This document shows, one piece after another, positions 7,768 through 15,184 of a stretch of 64,000 nucleotides of DNA (positions within the stretch are counted from its first letter, which is position 1; each line of letters begins with the position of its first letter). Under the pieces are notes generated by a model. The model was not told where the DNA came from, made no database searches, and saw nothing but the letters and a program-made list of their open reading frames with translations. The DNA is taken from NCBI RefSeq assembly GCF_004792415.1, contig NZ_CP038853.1:3782001-3846000 (forward strand), read 5' to 3'. The translations under genes were made by a program, and so were the position numbers. The DNA comes from Pantoea vagans (GTDB taxonomy: Bacteria > Pseudomonadota > Gammaproteobacteria > Enterobacterales > Enterobacteriaceae).

Positions 7768-8730
7768 TTAAATTTTCTTCAACATGGCAGGGATATTAAC
7801 ATCCTGCACTGTAACGCCCGGGCTCTGCGTTCCGCGGCGGTCCTGAATCCACATATCTCCCATCATCTGGTTTAAACCACGATCCAATCCGGTAACCAGC
7901 CCTGCACCTGGGGTGAAGGTCAGTTCGCCAAAGTAGATATGCTCGTCATGGATATACCAGTCCACACGCACGTAGTCGAAATCACTGGCCAGCTTTTTGC
8001 TCAGTTCGAGCGCATGTTCCAGCGACGGCATAATCGGCGAAACATCCAGACCGGTGTCGCGAATTTTGTGATAGGCCTCATTGAGGTTATTCACGTAGAA
8101 ATTCATCGACAGCAGCGGCTGACAGCGGTTGTAGATTACCTGCAGCACATATTCGAACCGGCCATCACGCTTGTTGAACATATGGAACTTGTAATCGATC
8201 GGCGCGCTTTTGCCATCACCAATGTACTTCTCAACCAGGATGCGTGGCTTGATGTAGCGATAGTGAATCTCACGCGCTTCGTTGGCGAAATCGGTCTTCA
8301 GCCACCGATAGCAGTCATGAATGATCTGCTGCTTGCGCAACGCGTCCGGCTCTTCCAGCAGAATTTCTACCATGTTGGAAGCGTGGTTCGGCTTGATCAC
8401 CGTTCCCTTCCAGCAAGGCAGGCTGTTCAGCGTGGTCGGGTCAGTGGTTTCGTGTACCAGCGGGATCAGGTATTCATTACCGATTTTTTCAGCAATGAAT
8501 TCGCGCACCGAGTATTTATCTGACAGACGACCGTAGTTCTGGTAATCGCCGAAGATAAACTTACGGTACAACACCTTCTCGTTGAACACTTTTGGCTGAC
8601 GCAGATTGGGCAGCTTTCTGAACTTATGGAAGTAGTAGATGCGGTCCTGATAAGCCCAGGGCATCTTCTTGATAAAGTACTGCACACTTTTTCTGAGTTC
8701 TTCTTTCAACTTGAGCATATCTGACCTCAT
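7768..8730 (-). CDS. TupA-like ATP-grasp protein, polysaccharide-associated
   Basis: A 320-residue cytosolic protein. It shows the pattern of TupA-like ATP-grasp proteins found in surface-polysaccharide clusters: RIYYFHKFRKLPNLRQPKVF near the N-terminus, GTVIKPNHAS (ATP-grasp lysine region, about residue 110), ILVEKYI, PIDYKFHMFN, and the C-terminal metal/ATP motif VDWYIHDEHIYFGELTFTPGAG. ATP-grasp enzymes ligate a carboxylate to an amine or similar group; here an amino-acid or peptide modification of a glycan is plausible but unproven. Its ATG overlaps the stop of the upstream flippase gene (ATGA). A second ATG at 8718 has a better-placed GAGG. The pair lacks recognisable glycosyltransferases nearby. 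Confidence 0.75.
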   Translation of the reverse strand: MRSDMLKLKEELRKSVQYFIKKMPWAYQDRIYYFHKFRKLPNLRQPKVFNEKVLYRKFIFGDYQNYGRLSDKYSVREFIAEKIGNEYLIPLVHETTDPTTLNSLPCWKGTVIKPNHASNMVEILLEEPDALRKQQIIHDCYRWLKTDFANEAREIHYRYIKPRILVEKYIGDGKSAPIDYKFHMFNKRDGRFEYVLQVIYNRCQPLLSMNFYVNNLNEAYHKIRDTGLDVSPIMPSLEHALELSKKLASDFDYVRVDWYIHDEHIYFGELTFTPGAGLVTGLDRGLNQMMGDMWIQDRRGTQSPGVTVQDVNIPAMLKKI

Positions 8731-9983
8731 TTGTATGTTTTGTAGTTGAGTGAGGAAACCTGAATCTTTTGAATGACGCCGTTTTTAAAGAAGTAATTCA
8801 TTACGGTCAGGGACAAAAGTTCTGAAAGGAAAACGCTCCACGCGGCCCCCATGATGCCGTGACCCTGGATCAACCACCAGGAGAGCGGCAGACTGATGAC
8901 CATCAGGCAGATGATTTTCCTCAGCAAGTAGTTAAATCCTCCCTCTTTGACCATGTAGCGATACGCTACGGTCCCCATTGCCGAAAAGCTGGTCGCTATC
9001 GACAGCAACGTAATGAGACTTCCTGACTGTGTGTATTCCGGTCCGTACAACGCAATGATGATCTGCTCGCCGTAAAGCGAAATGACCAGCAGCATCAGCA
9101 ATGAAACTGCCATAACGTAGCCATTGAGCCGGGCAGCCAGCTTAATAGCCACCTCGCCGCGCTCCCTGAAGATTTCAGTGAAGCAGGAGGTGATCAGCGC
9201 AACCGGGATAAAAATCCAGGAGGCGGAAATGGTATTTGCCGCCGCAAACAGACCGAGGTCGCGCGCAGGTGCCGTACCTGCCAGAAACATCTGCGCTGCT
9301 TTGACCTGCACCGAGATAAAGATGCTGGAGATCGCCAGCGGCAGACCGGCATACATCAGATAGCGCAGATAGGCGGTGCGCTTTTCGCGCGGCGGCATCT
9401 GATCCTGATGGTCCTGATAGAAGTTGTGGCGCTTGATCAGGTAAGGCACCAGCGTCACGGCAACAATCGACAGCGTCAGCCAGAGCGGATTAAGACGCAG
9501 CCAGGCGACGGTAAAGCTGATGCCGAAGCTCAGCAGCATGCCCACAGCGTTAGCGATGGTGTTAAGACGCGAAGCAAGACGCGCGTTGTTATAAACGCTG
9601 AAGGTGTCCTGGGTGACAAAAACTGAGGCAACAAATGAGGCCAGTGCAAACGCCAGGAAGTTTTCCTGCATGTTGTACCAGACCCAAATTAAGACTGGCA
9701 CCGACGTGACCAGTAATAGCACCATGCGCAGCGTACGGGCGATGGTCATCAGGCGCAGGCCTTTCGACGCATTTTTGCTGACGCGCTTAAACAGAATGGT
9801 TTCGGTGCCAAAGATTGCGACGGTTTGCACCATGGCAAATAGTGAAGTAGAAAACGCCATCTGGCCAAACACCGTTGGACCAAAGGATTTAGCCACGTAA
9901 GACGTCACAAAAATGACGCCAAAAACGGAGATGATCTTCTCAGACATCATCCAGGCGGCATTAGACATTACGCTCAATTTCAT
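8727..9983 (-). CDS. Wzx-like oligosaccharide flippase
   Basis: A 418-residue inner-membrane protein with 12 or more predicted spans. The N-terminal SNAAWMMSEKIISVFGVIFV and SYVAKSFGPTVFGQMAFSTS are typical of the polysaccharide transporter (PST/MATE-like) superfamily. Members flip undecaprenyl-linked glycan units across the inner membrane. I chose ATG 9983 because AAGGA stands seven bases upstream; an in-frame ATG eight codons earlier also exists. It is coupled to the downstream ATP-grasp gene. About 925 bases upstream on the same strand is a JUMPstart/ops-like element (10909-10956), which would suit an RfaH-dependent polysaccharide operon. Confidence 0.85.
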   Translation of the reverse strand: MKLSVMSNAAWMMSEKIISVFGVIFVTSYVAKSFGPTVFGQMAFSTSLFAMVQTVAIFGTETILFKRVSKNASKGLRLMTIARTLRMVLLLVTSVPVLIWVWYNMQENFLAFALASFVASVFVTQDTFSVYNNARLASRLNTIANAVGMLLSFGISFTVAWLRLNPLWLTLSIVAVTLVPYLIKRHNFYQDHQDQMPPREKRTAYLRYLMYAGLPLAISSIFISVQVKAAQMFLAGTAPARDLGLFAAANTISASWIFIPVALITSCFTEIFRERGEVAIKLAARLNGYVMAVSLLMLLVISLYGEQIIIALYGPEYTQSGSLITLLSIATSFSAMGTVAYRYMVKEGGFNYLLRKIICLMVISLPLSWWLIQGHGIMGAAWSVFLSELLSLTVMNYFFKNGVIQKIQVSSLNYKTYK

Positions 9984-10507
9984 CGACTCTTCCTTAGTAT
10001 TACTCAACTACAACCGCTTCGGTACAACATCCCTGTAACGAATTAATAAGCGCTCAGTGGGCCTGGCGAAAATGTAAGACTTCAGACCAAACTGGTCCGA
10101 AAATTGAGATGTAAATCATGATCCGGAGAGTGAATTCAGGATAATTCTTATTATAAATGGCGCGAATCACTTCTGATGGAAACGATTTCAGGCTGAAAAT
10201 AAAACAACCTTAAAGAGCTATACCGGCATATTAATCAAGTCGGCGAAGCTAAATATCCAGTGTACGTAGAATTTTTTCGTATTTTGGATGCGATGAATTT
10301 ATAACAAAAACCCGCCTCCAGGAAGGCACGCTCCCCGGATAAGAATAAAATAAGATTTATCCCATGATGATATTTCTTCTAAATATCTTAATTTAGGCTT
10401 CGCAATTCAATTCGCGCACTTTAATACTGCCTTAATAAAATCTTACAGTGCCAGAAATTATTAAAGTCATTCTCATCCATTAATCGATAAGAAAGGTAAG
10501 AGCATTT
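9984..10507. other. AT-rich intergenic region upstream of flippase
   Basis: 524 bases, visibly richer in A+T than the flanking core genes and without a convincing reading frame on either strand. It probably holds the flippase promoter or leader and, at its right end, the promoter of the transposase-like gene. No clear -35/-10 pair stood out. The composition suggests transferred DNA. Confidence 0.5.
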
Positions 10508-10903
10508 ATGAGAAAGTCACGATACAGCGAAGATCAAATCACAAATGCCATTAAAGCTTCTGAATCGGGCGTGAAAGTCAGAGAGATTTGTGAAGAGTTA
10601 GGCATCTCTGAAGCCACGTTCTATAGCTGGAAAAAGAAGTTTTCTGGGTTGTCTTCGGAAGAAGGCAGAAAAATCAAGGAGCTGGAAGAAAAACTGCAGA
10701 ATGTCACACGTGAACTGCAGACGCTCAACTCGGACAAAGAGATGCTGCAGAGCGTTCTGAAGCACTTCTTTACGACTAATGAAAAACGACAGGCTGTGGA
10801 TTTCCTGCAGACCACCTTCGACATTGGCACCCGTCGCAGCTGCCGCTTATTAGATATCAGCCGCAGCGTATACCACTATCCGTCAGGCACGGAGAATCGC
10901 TAA
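10508..10903 (+). CDS. IS3-type transposase-derived protein (orfA plus orfB start)
   Basis: A 131-residue protein. Residues 1-60 are the IS3/IS407-type HTH_Tnp_1 domain (MRKSRYSEDQITNAIKASES, VREICEELGISEATFYSWKK). Residues 60-90 form a charged helix likely to be a coiled coil (EEGRKIKELEEKLQNVTREL). Residues 92-131 match the beginning of OrfB (QAVDFLQTTFDIGTRRSCRL then LLDISRSVYHYP). The frame then stops, so the DDE catalytic domain is missing and the protein cannot transpose DNA. OrfA and OrfB parts are in one frame, unlike the usual -1 frameshift arrangement. No terminal inverted repeats were seen. It is either an IS remnant or a domesticated DNA-binding protein. Confidence 0.75.
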   Translation: MRKSRYSEDQITNAIKASESGVKVREICEELGISEATFYSWKKKFSGLSSEEGRKIKELEEKLQNVTRELQTLNSDKEMLQSVLKHFFTTNEKRQAVDFLQTTFDIGTRRSCRLLDISRSVYHYPSGTENR

Positions 10904-10908
10904 ACCTA

Positions 10909-10956
10909 ATGCTACCGCGCTTTTTAGACTTAACGCTGAGATTTGTTCTTACCAGA
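10909..10956 (-). promoter_or_regulatory. JUMPstart/ops-like element
   Basis: Read on the minus strand, three blocks occur in the order of the JUMPstart element of enterobacterial polysaccharide operons: TCTGGTA, then AGCGTTAAG, then GCGGTAGCAT. The last matches the ops core GCGGTAGNNT bound by RfaH in the elongation complex. Spacing between blocks is wider than in the canonical sequence. It points towards the flippase gene, about 925 bases away, with the transposase-like gene in antisense between them. Confidence 0.5.
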
Positions 10957-11105
10957 AGAGATGAAGATCATTTAACAGGACAATTGCGGCACCCTTTTCC
11001 GCTCCATTTATAACTAATGAATGGCTTCACGGCTAAGCTTCTTTTTTTGCGGTAAAATTGATTCACAACAGCAAAAGTCTCGCATTCCACGCCTTATCTT
11101 CCCCT

Positions 11106-11146
11106 CCCAATCTCGTTTACGCGAGATTGGGCCTTCCCTTTTTTAG
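11106..11146 (+). terminator. Strong hairpin with downstream T tract
   Basis: A perfect ten-base-pair stem CCCAATCTCG/CGAGATTGGG with a six-base loop is followed after seven bases by TTTTTT. The gap before the T-run is longer than in classical terminators. It could end a transcript from the transposase-like gene or an unrecognised small RNA. Confidence 0.45.
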
Positions 11147-11767
11147 TTTAGCCCTGCTAATCGTCGGAACTAAATCGTCTCAATATCATTAAGCCGCTTT
11201 AAACATCGCACAAATATTCATCACCGTAAATTTGAGTTAATGGTGGACCTGCCTGAAATTTTGCGGCTGCGCTTTAATTCCCGATGATGGGTTTATTGCA
11301 TTAACTTTCTCCAGGATTAATCCGGGTTAAATAGTTTATTGCTCCTTATCACTAACGTTATGGGTCTTTCTTTTCACTCTCTTCATTGCGCATCATTGAT
11401 GCCAGAGATTAATCTTTAATTATTAACGCAGCGGCGGAATTCTCTTACTCATTTATCACTGAGTGAAGTTAATGGTGGTTTTTAGTCCCCTTTTCTCAGG
11501 TCCATAACGCAATAAACAGCAGTGGATAAAAGCGTAACGTCCATAATGCTGCGCTATTTTTCCTGATTAATGACCGATATCTGACCAGTGAGCGGTTGCC
11601 AGCGCTGGAACAGGCCACTTTCAGCCGCCAGAAAGGGCCGTTTTTTTACTGACAAAGGGAGGATGAAGGAGGTTATCAGGGGATACCGGACAACAGTGCG
11701 GAACCCTGAAATCGATTTCGCGGTATAAATCTGCCGGAGAGCGAGCAAATCAGGATAGGGTTTAATC

Positions 11768-11800
11768 TTAAAAAGCCGCGCGGCGTGTTGTCCGCGCGGT
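11768..11800 (-). terminator. Rho-independent terminator after DMT transporter
   Basis: On the minus strand CCGCGCGG-ACAACACG-CCGCGCGG is followed by CTTTTTAAG. It lies 27 bases after the stop of the DMT transporter gene. Confidence 0.85.
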
Positions 11801-11826
11801 AAAGGCATTCAGGTGAGCTTTACGGT

Positions 11827-12786
11827 TTACTCTTTAATCGCGACGACCTGGGGTTGCGGTTTGATGCGCATTGCCCAGATCACACCCGCCATCAGACAAA
11901 CAATGCCCATCAGAGTGAGCTGCGGCGGCCAGCGTTGATACCAGAGAAAAGTCCATAACAGGCCAAAGAGTATCTCGAAAACGATCAGCGGCCCCATCAG
12001 TACGGTAGGCAGACGCTGGCTGGCAGCATTCCAGCATAAGGTACCCAGCCAGGAACAGAGCAGGCCAATCGTCAGCATCAATGCGATGAATACCATGGGG
12101 CGCGGCCCGAACGGCAGCGAAAAATCGGGCTGCTGCCAGGCGAGCTGAACGCTGACCAGCGCGTACAGGATCAGTGCCATCGGCAGCGTCACCAGCCCCT
12201 GCGCGGTAGCCCAGGTTGAGGGGCGCAGTTCGGGATGCGTACGCAGCCAGCGGGCATTACGCAGCGGATACCAGGTCCAGCAGACCACAGCCAATAGTGC
12301 CAGCACGATACCGGTCAGATAACGACTGAGATCCAGCGTGGCGCCCTGACTCTGCAGCTCCGCCGCGTTCACGCAAAGCAAGCCAGCCGCCATCATGACC
12401 AGTGCCGGGAACAACCGCCGCCACGGCAGCCGCCCTTCAAGATGGCCATAACAGAGATTAGCCGTGACGGCGATCACCACCGGCAGCGTGCCGATAATCA
12501 TGGTGGAGACCGGCCCGCCGGTACGCTGAATGGCGTTCGCCAGAAACGCATAGTAGAAGAGGTTTCCCACCAGCGAGAGCTTTACGGCCTCAAGCCAGTC
12601 AGCGCGTGACAGCTGACGCAGACGACGACGGCTGTGCCAGGCCAGCGGCAGCGCAATCAATCCAAACGCCACGTAACGTCCCGCTGATTGCAGCGCGCCA
12701 GGATAGTCCGGCACCAGCAGCGGCCCGACAAAGATTAGCCCCCACATCAGTCCGGCGGTGACGGCAAACATAATTCCCGCAAACAT
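11827..12786 (-). CDS. DMT-superfamily (EamA) transporter
   Basis: A 319-residue inner-membrane protein with about ten predicted spans and the duplicated EamA arrangement. The N-terminus reads MFAGIMFAVTAGLMWGLIFV, the first repeat contains GNLFYYAFLANAIQRTGGPV, and the second repeat contains CWNAASQRLPTVLMGPLIVF. DMT proteins usually export metabolites or drugs; the substrate is not predictable. ATG 12786 is preceded by AAGGA at a normal distance. It lies 77 bases downstream of an AraC-type regulator gene on the same strand, a common regulator-exporter pairing. Confidence 0.88.
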   Translation of the reverse strand: MFAGIMFAVTAGLMWGLIFVGPLLVPDYPGALQSAGRYVAFGLIALPLAWHSRRRLRQLSRADWLEAVKLSLVGNLFYYAFLANAIQRTGGPVSTMIIGTLPVVIAVTANLCYGHLEGRLPWRRLFPALVMMAAGLLCVNAAELQSQGATLDLSRYLTGIVLALLAVVCWTWYPLRNARWLRTHPELRPSTWATAQGLVTLPMALILYALVSVQLAWQQPDFSLPFGPRPMVFIALMLTIGLLCSWLGTLCWNAASQRLPTVLMGPLIVFEILFGLLWTFLWYQRWPPQLTLMGIVCLMAGVIWAMRIKPQPQVVAIKE

Positions 12787-12863
12787 GATTTCTTCCTTAT
12801 ACAGACTTTTGGCAGAGTGTGGCGGGTTCGGGCGGGAAATGCTTGTAGCAGATTGCGGTGGTA

Positions 12864-13691
12864 TCAGGGCTGGCGAACCTGCTTTTGATAGCGGCCCGGC
12901 GTGATGCCATAACGGTGAGCAAAGGCGCGGGTAAGATGAGCCTGATCGGTCAATCCCACCGCCGCCGCGACGCTGGCGGCCGCTTCACCCTGCGCCAGCC
13001 TTTGCTTGGCGTCATAGAGCCGGAAAGCCATCAGCATCTGATGCGGCGTAACGTGATAGTGCTGGCGAAAGGCACGTAAGAAGTGCCACGGCGAGAGTGA
13101 AGCCAGCGCCGCCAGCTCCTCCAGCCGCACCGGTTCTGCGAGGTTTGCGCGCAGAAAATCTCTGACCTGGTCGAAACGATGCCGGGCATCGGGTCTGCTC
13201 TGTGAAGACATACGCGCCAGCGGACGGATTTGCAGCAGCAGCTCAGCAATCAGGCTCTGGCGCGCCAGTTCAGACTCTGCCTGCCAGAGTGCGGCAAGCA
13301 GGCGGGAGAGCGGCTGCGCCACGCGCGGATCGGTCAGCAGCGCCTCGTTAAACCACCAGCCGCGGTCGCCGGTCAGTTCATCCATCAGCTGCGGCTGAAT
13401 GTAGATCATCTGATAGCGCCAGCCCTCTTCGCACGCTGATTCACCCGTGTGCAGCTCATCCGGGTTCATCATGACCAGCGAGTTCTCCGGCGCAGTATAT
13501 TCGGTGCCGCGATAGCGAAAGCGCTGTGCGCCCGCTTCAATGGTGCCGATCCCAAAGGCTTCGTGGGTATGGGGTTCAAAGGCGTAGCGGGAGATGTGGG
13601 CCTGATAGAGTTCCACACCGGGCAGCTCTGCGAGTTGCCGGAACCGGGCGCGATCTTTCTCACAGGGGAAACTTGCCGGAACACCGTCCAC
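12864..13691 (-). CDS. AraC-family transcriptional regulator
   Basis: A 275-residue protein. The N-terminal half is an AraC-type cupin sensor (HISRYAFEPHTHEAFGIGTI near residue 35, then SLVMMNPDELHTGE). The C-terminal 100 residues form the double helix-turn-helix (LEELAALASLSPWHFLRAFR and AASVAAAVGLTDQAHLTRAF). I chose GTG 13691 because AAGGAG stands six bases before it; a TTG ten codons upstream has no such site. It probably controls the DMT exporter downstream, and possibly the divergent isochorismatase-like gene, but no operator was identified. The effector is unknown. Confidence 0.88.
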   Translation of the reverse strand: MDGVPASFPCEKDRARFRQLAELPGVELYQAHISRYAFEPHTHEAFGIGTIEAGAQRFRYRGTEYTAPENSLVMMNPDELHTGESACEEGWRYQMIYIQPQLMDELTGDRGWWFNEALLTDPRVAQPLSRLLAALWQAESELARQSLIAELLLQIRPLARMSSQSRPDARHRFDQVRDFLRANLAEPVRLEELAALASLSPWHFLRAFRQHYHVTPHQMLMAFRLYDAKQRLAQGEAAASVAAAVGLTDQAHLTRAFAHRYGITPGRYQKQVRQP

Positions 13692-13810
13692 TTCTCTCTC
13701 CTTATTTAACCAGTCTGCCAAGCATGCCTGTGACCGGGTCTGAAATGCAAAAGATTGCTATCCGCAATGCCACAGGTAACACTGTTTTTTTCAGACGGAT
13801 GGGGTTAAGC

Positions 13811-14332
13811 ATGGCACAGCGTGTGGCAGTGGTTATCGATATGCAGAATGGGGTCTTCAGCTCGCCGCGCTTCGACCAGGCGGGACGGGTGGCGCAGATT
13901 AACCGGCTGACTGAACGCGCCGATATCACGATTTTTATCCAGCACCGCGAAGGCGCGATGTGCGAGGGGAATGAGGCTTTTAATCTGCTGCCGGAACTGG
14001 TTCAGCCTGCTGGCGCGCATTACGTGACAAAAACCGCCTGTGACAGCTTCTGGCAGACTGAGCTGGCCGCGCTGTTAAAGAAGCTGGCGGTGGAAGAGTT
14101 TGTGGCGTGCGGTTGTGCCACTGACTACTGTCTGGATACCACCATAAAAGTGGGTGCCAGTGCGGGCTATGCCATTACCGTGGCTGCTGATGCGCATACT
14201 ACCGCCGATCGTCGCTGGGTCAGCGCTGAAGCGTTGATAAACCAGCACAATGAGGTCTGGTCCTCATTGTCGATTCCCGGCCACGTACCTCGCGTATTGA
14301 GCACAGATCAGATTGTGGCGGAATGGTCATAA
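13811..14332 (+). CDS. Isochorismatase-family cysteine hydrolase
   Basis: A 173-residue cytosolic protein with the family's catalytic triad visible: Asp in VVIDMQNGVF (about residue 10), Lys in YVTKTACDSF (about 74) and Cys in VACGCATDYCLDTT (about 104). The family hydrolyses isochorismate, N-carbamoyl amides, nicotinamide or related bonds, so the substrate is uncertain. ATG 13811 is the likely start; a weaker ATG lies four codons upstream. It is divergent from the AraC regulator and convergent with ssb, and forms part of the accessory block between yjcB and ssb. Confidence 0.85.
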   Translation: MAQRVAVVIDMQNGVFSSPRFDQAGRVAQINRLTERADITIFIQHREGAMCEGNEAFNLLPELVQPAGAHYVTKTACDSFWQTELAALLKKLAVEEFVACGCATDYCLDTTIKVGASAGYAITVAADAHTTADRRWVSAEALINQHNEVWSSLSIPGHVPRVLSTDQIVAEWS

Positions 14333-14353
14333 CCGCCCGCGAAAGCCGCGCAT

Positions 14354-14381
14354 AAAAAAGCCCGCATAAGCGGGCTTTTTT
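14354..14381. terminator. Bidirectional terminator, hydrolase / ssb
   Basis: AAAAAAGCCCGC-ATAA-GCGGGCTTTTTT is a clean stem with A- and T-runs. It lies between the convergent hydrolase and ssb genes. Confidence 0.92.
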
Positions 14382-14401
14382 GCACTGTCTGTCCAGCGGA
14401 A

Positions 14402-14959
14402 TCAGAATGGAATGTCGTCGTCGAAATCCATTGGAGGTTCGTTGTTGTTGCTGGCCGGTGCGCTCTGTGGCTGCTGCTGCGGACGGGACTGCGCGCCGCC
14501 ACTGAACTGGTTGTTGTTGCCCTGCGGCTGCTGCGGCTGACCCCAGCCATTGTTGTTGCCACCGCCCTGCGCGCCGCCACCTGCTGGTGCACCCGCGTTG
14601 CCGCCCTGCTGACGACCACCCAGCATCTGCATGGTGCCGCCAACGTTAACCACGACTTCGGTGGTGTAACGTTCCTGGCCGCCCTGATCCTGCCATTTAC
14701 GGGTACGCAGCTGACCTTCGATGTAGACCTGCGATCCTTTTTTCAGGTATTCGCCTGCGACTTCAGCCAGTTTGCCAAACAGCACCACACGGTGCCATTC
14801 AGTGATCTCTTTGTTTTCACCGGTCTGCTTGTCGCGCCAGCTTTCCGACGTAGCCAGCGTAATGTTGGCAACCGCGCCACCATTTGGCATGTAACGTACT
14901 TCCGGATCCTGACCCAGATTCCCGACAAGAATCACTTTGTTAACGCCACGACTGGCCAT
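14402..14959 (-). CDS. ssb: Single-stranded DNA-binding protein
   Basis: A 185-residue protein. Residues 1-112 form the OB fold, starting [21 protein letters not shown] Gly/Gln/Asn-rich disordered linker of about 60 residues follows, and the acidic tip DDDIPF recruits partner proteins. SSB binds single-stranded DNA as a tetramer in replication, recombination and repair. It is divergent from uvrA, as in E. coli, and the shared intergenic region holds a SOS box. It is slightly longer than the E. coli protein (178 residues) because of the linker. Confidence 0.98.
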   Translation of the reverse strand: MASRGVNKVILVGNLGQDPEVRYMPNGGAVANITLATSESWRDKQTGENKEITEWHRVVLFGKLAEVAGEYLKKGSQVYIEGQLRTRKWQDQGGQERYTTEVVVNVGGTMQMLGGRQQGGNAGAPAGGGAQGGGNNNGWGQPQQPQGNNNQFSGGAQSRPQQQPQSAPASNNNEPPMDFDDDIPF

Positions 14960-15084
14960 GTTGCTGTCTCCCGATGAGTTAATGCATACAGTCTAATCTA
15001 TCAATTCTAACACGTCCTGCGGACTGTTTCCCACTTTCGAGCGGGGTTCCAGTTTTAATCCCTCTCCGCTTCCAGGCCCGAGAG

Positions 15085-15104
15085 TACTGGATATATATTC
15101 AGTC
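15085..15104 (+). promoter_or_regulatory. LexA (SOS) box of uvrA
   Basis: TACTGGATATATATTCAGTC carries the LexA half-sites CTG...CAG with a ten-base AT-rich centre, close to the E. coli uvrA box. It lies about 80 bases upstream of uvrA, between it and ssb, and predicts damage-inducible expression. Confidence 0.88.
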
Positions 15105-15184
15105 TATTTTTTGTGCCATAATGACACGTTTATTCTGGCCGTGTCGGCAAGGCACGGTGAGTGCAGCTAATCCGGGAAAGGTGA

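Larger units (their letters stand above)
10904..11826. other. AT-rich non-coding region
   Basis: 923 bases with no convincing gene. It contains a JUMPstart/ops-like element on the minus strand (10909-10956), a strong hairpin at 11106-11131 followed by a pyrimidine/T tract on the plus strand, and the terminator of the DMT transporter gene (11768-11800). A possible 84-codon minus-strand frame at 11554-11808 overlaps that terminator and looks spurious. The composition suggests decayed or transferred DNA. Confidence 0.5.

Noticed and set aside
11554..11808. An 84-codon minus-strand frame in the AT-rich region
   Set aside because: Its coding path contains the terminator of the DMT transporter gene, the product has no family features and no ribosome-binding site was seen.
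9984..11826. A complete insertion sequence around the transposase-like gene
   Set aside because: The DDE part of OrfB is missing and no terminal inverted repeats or target-site duplications could be found by eye.
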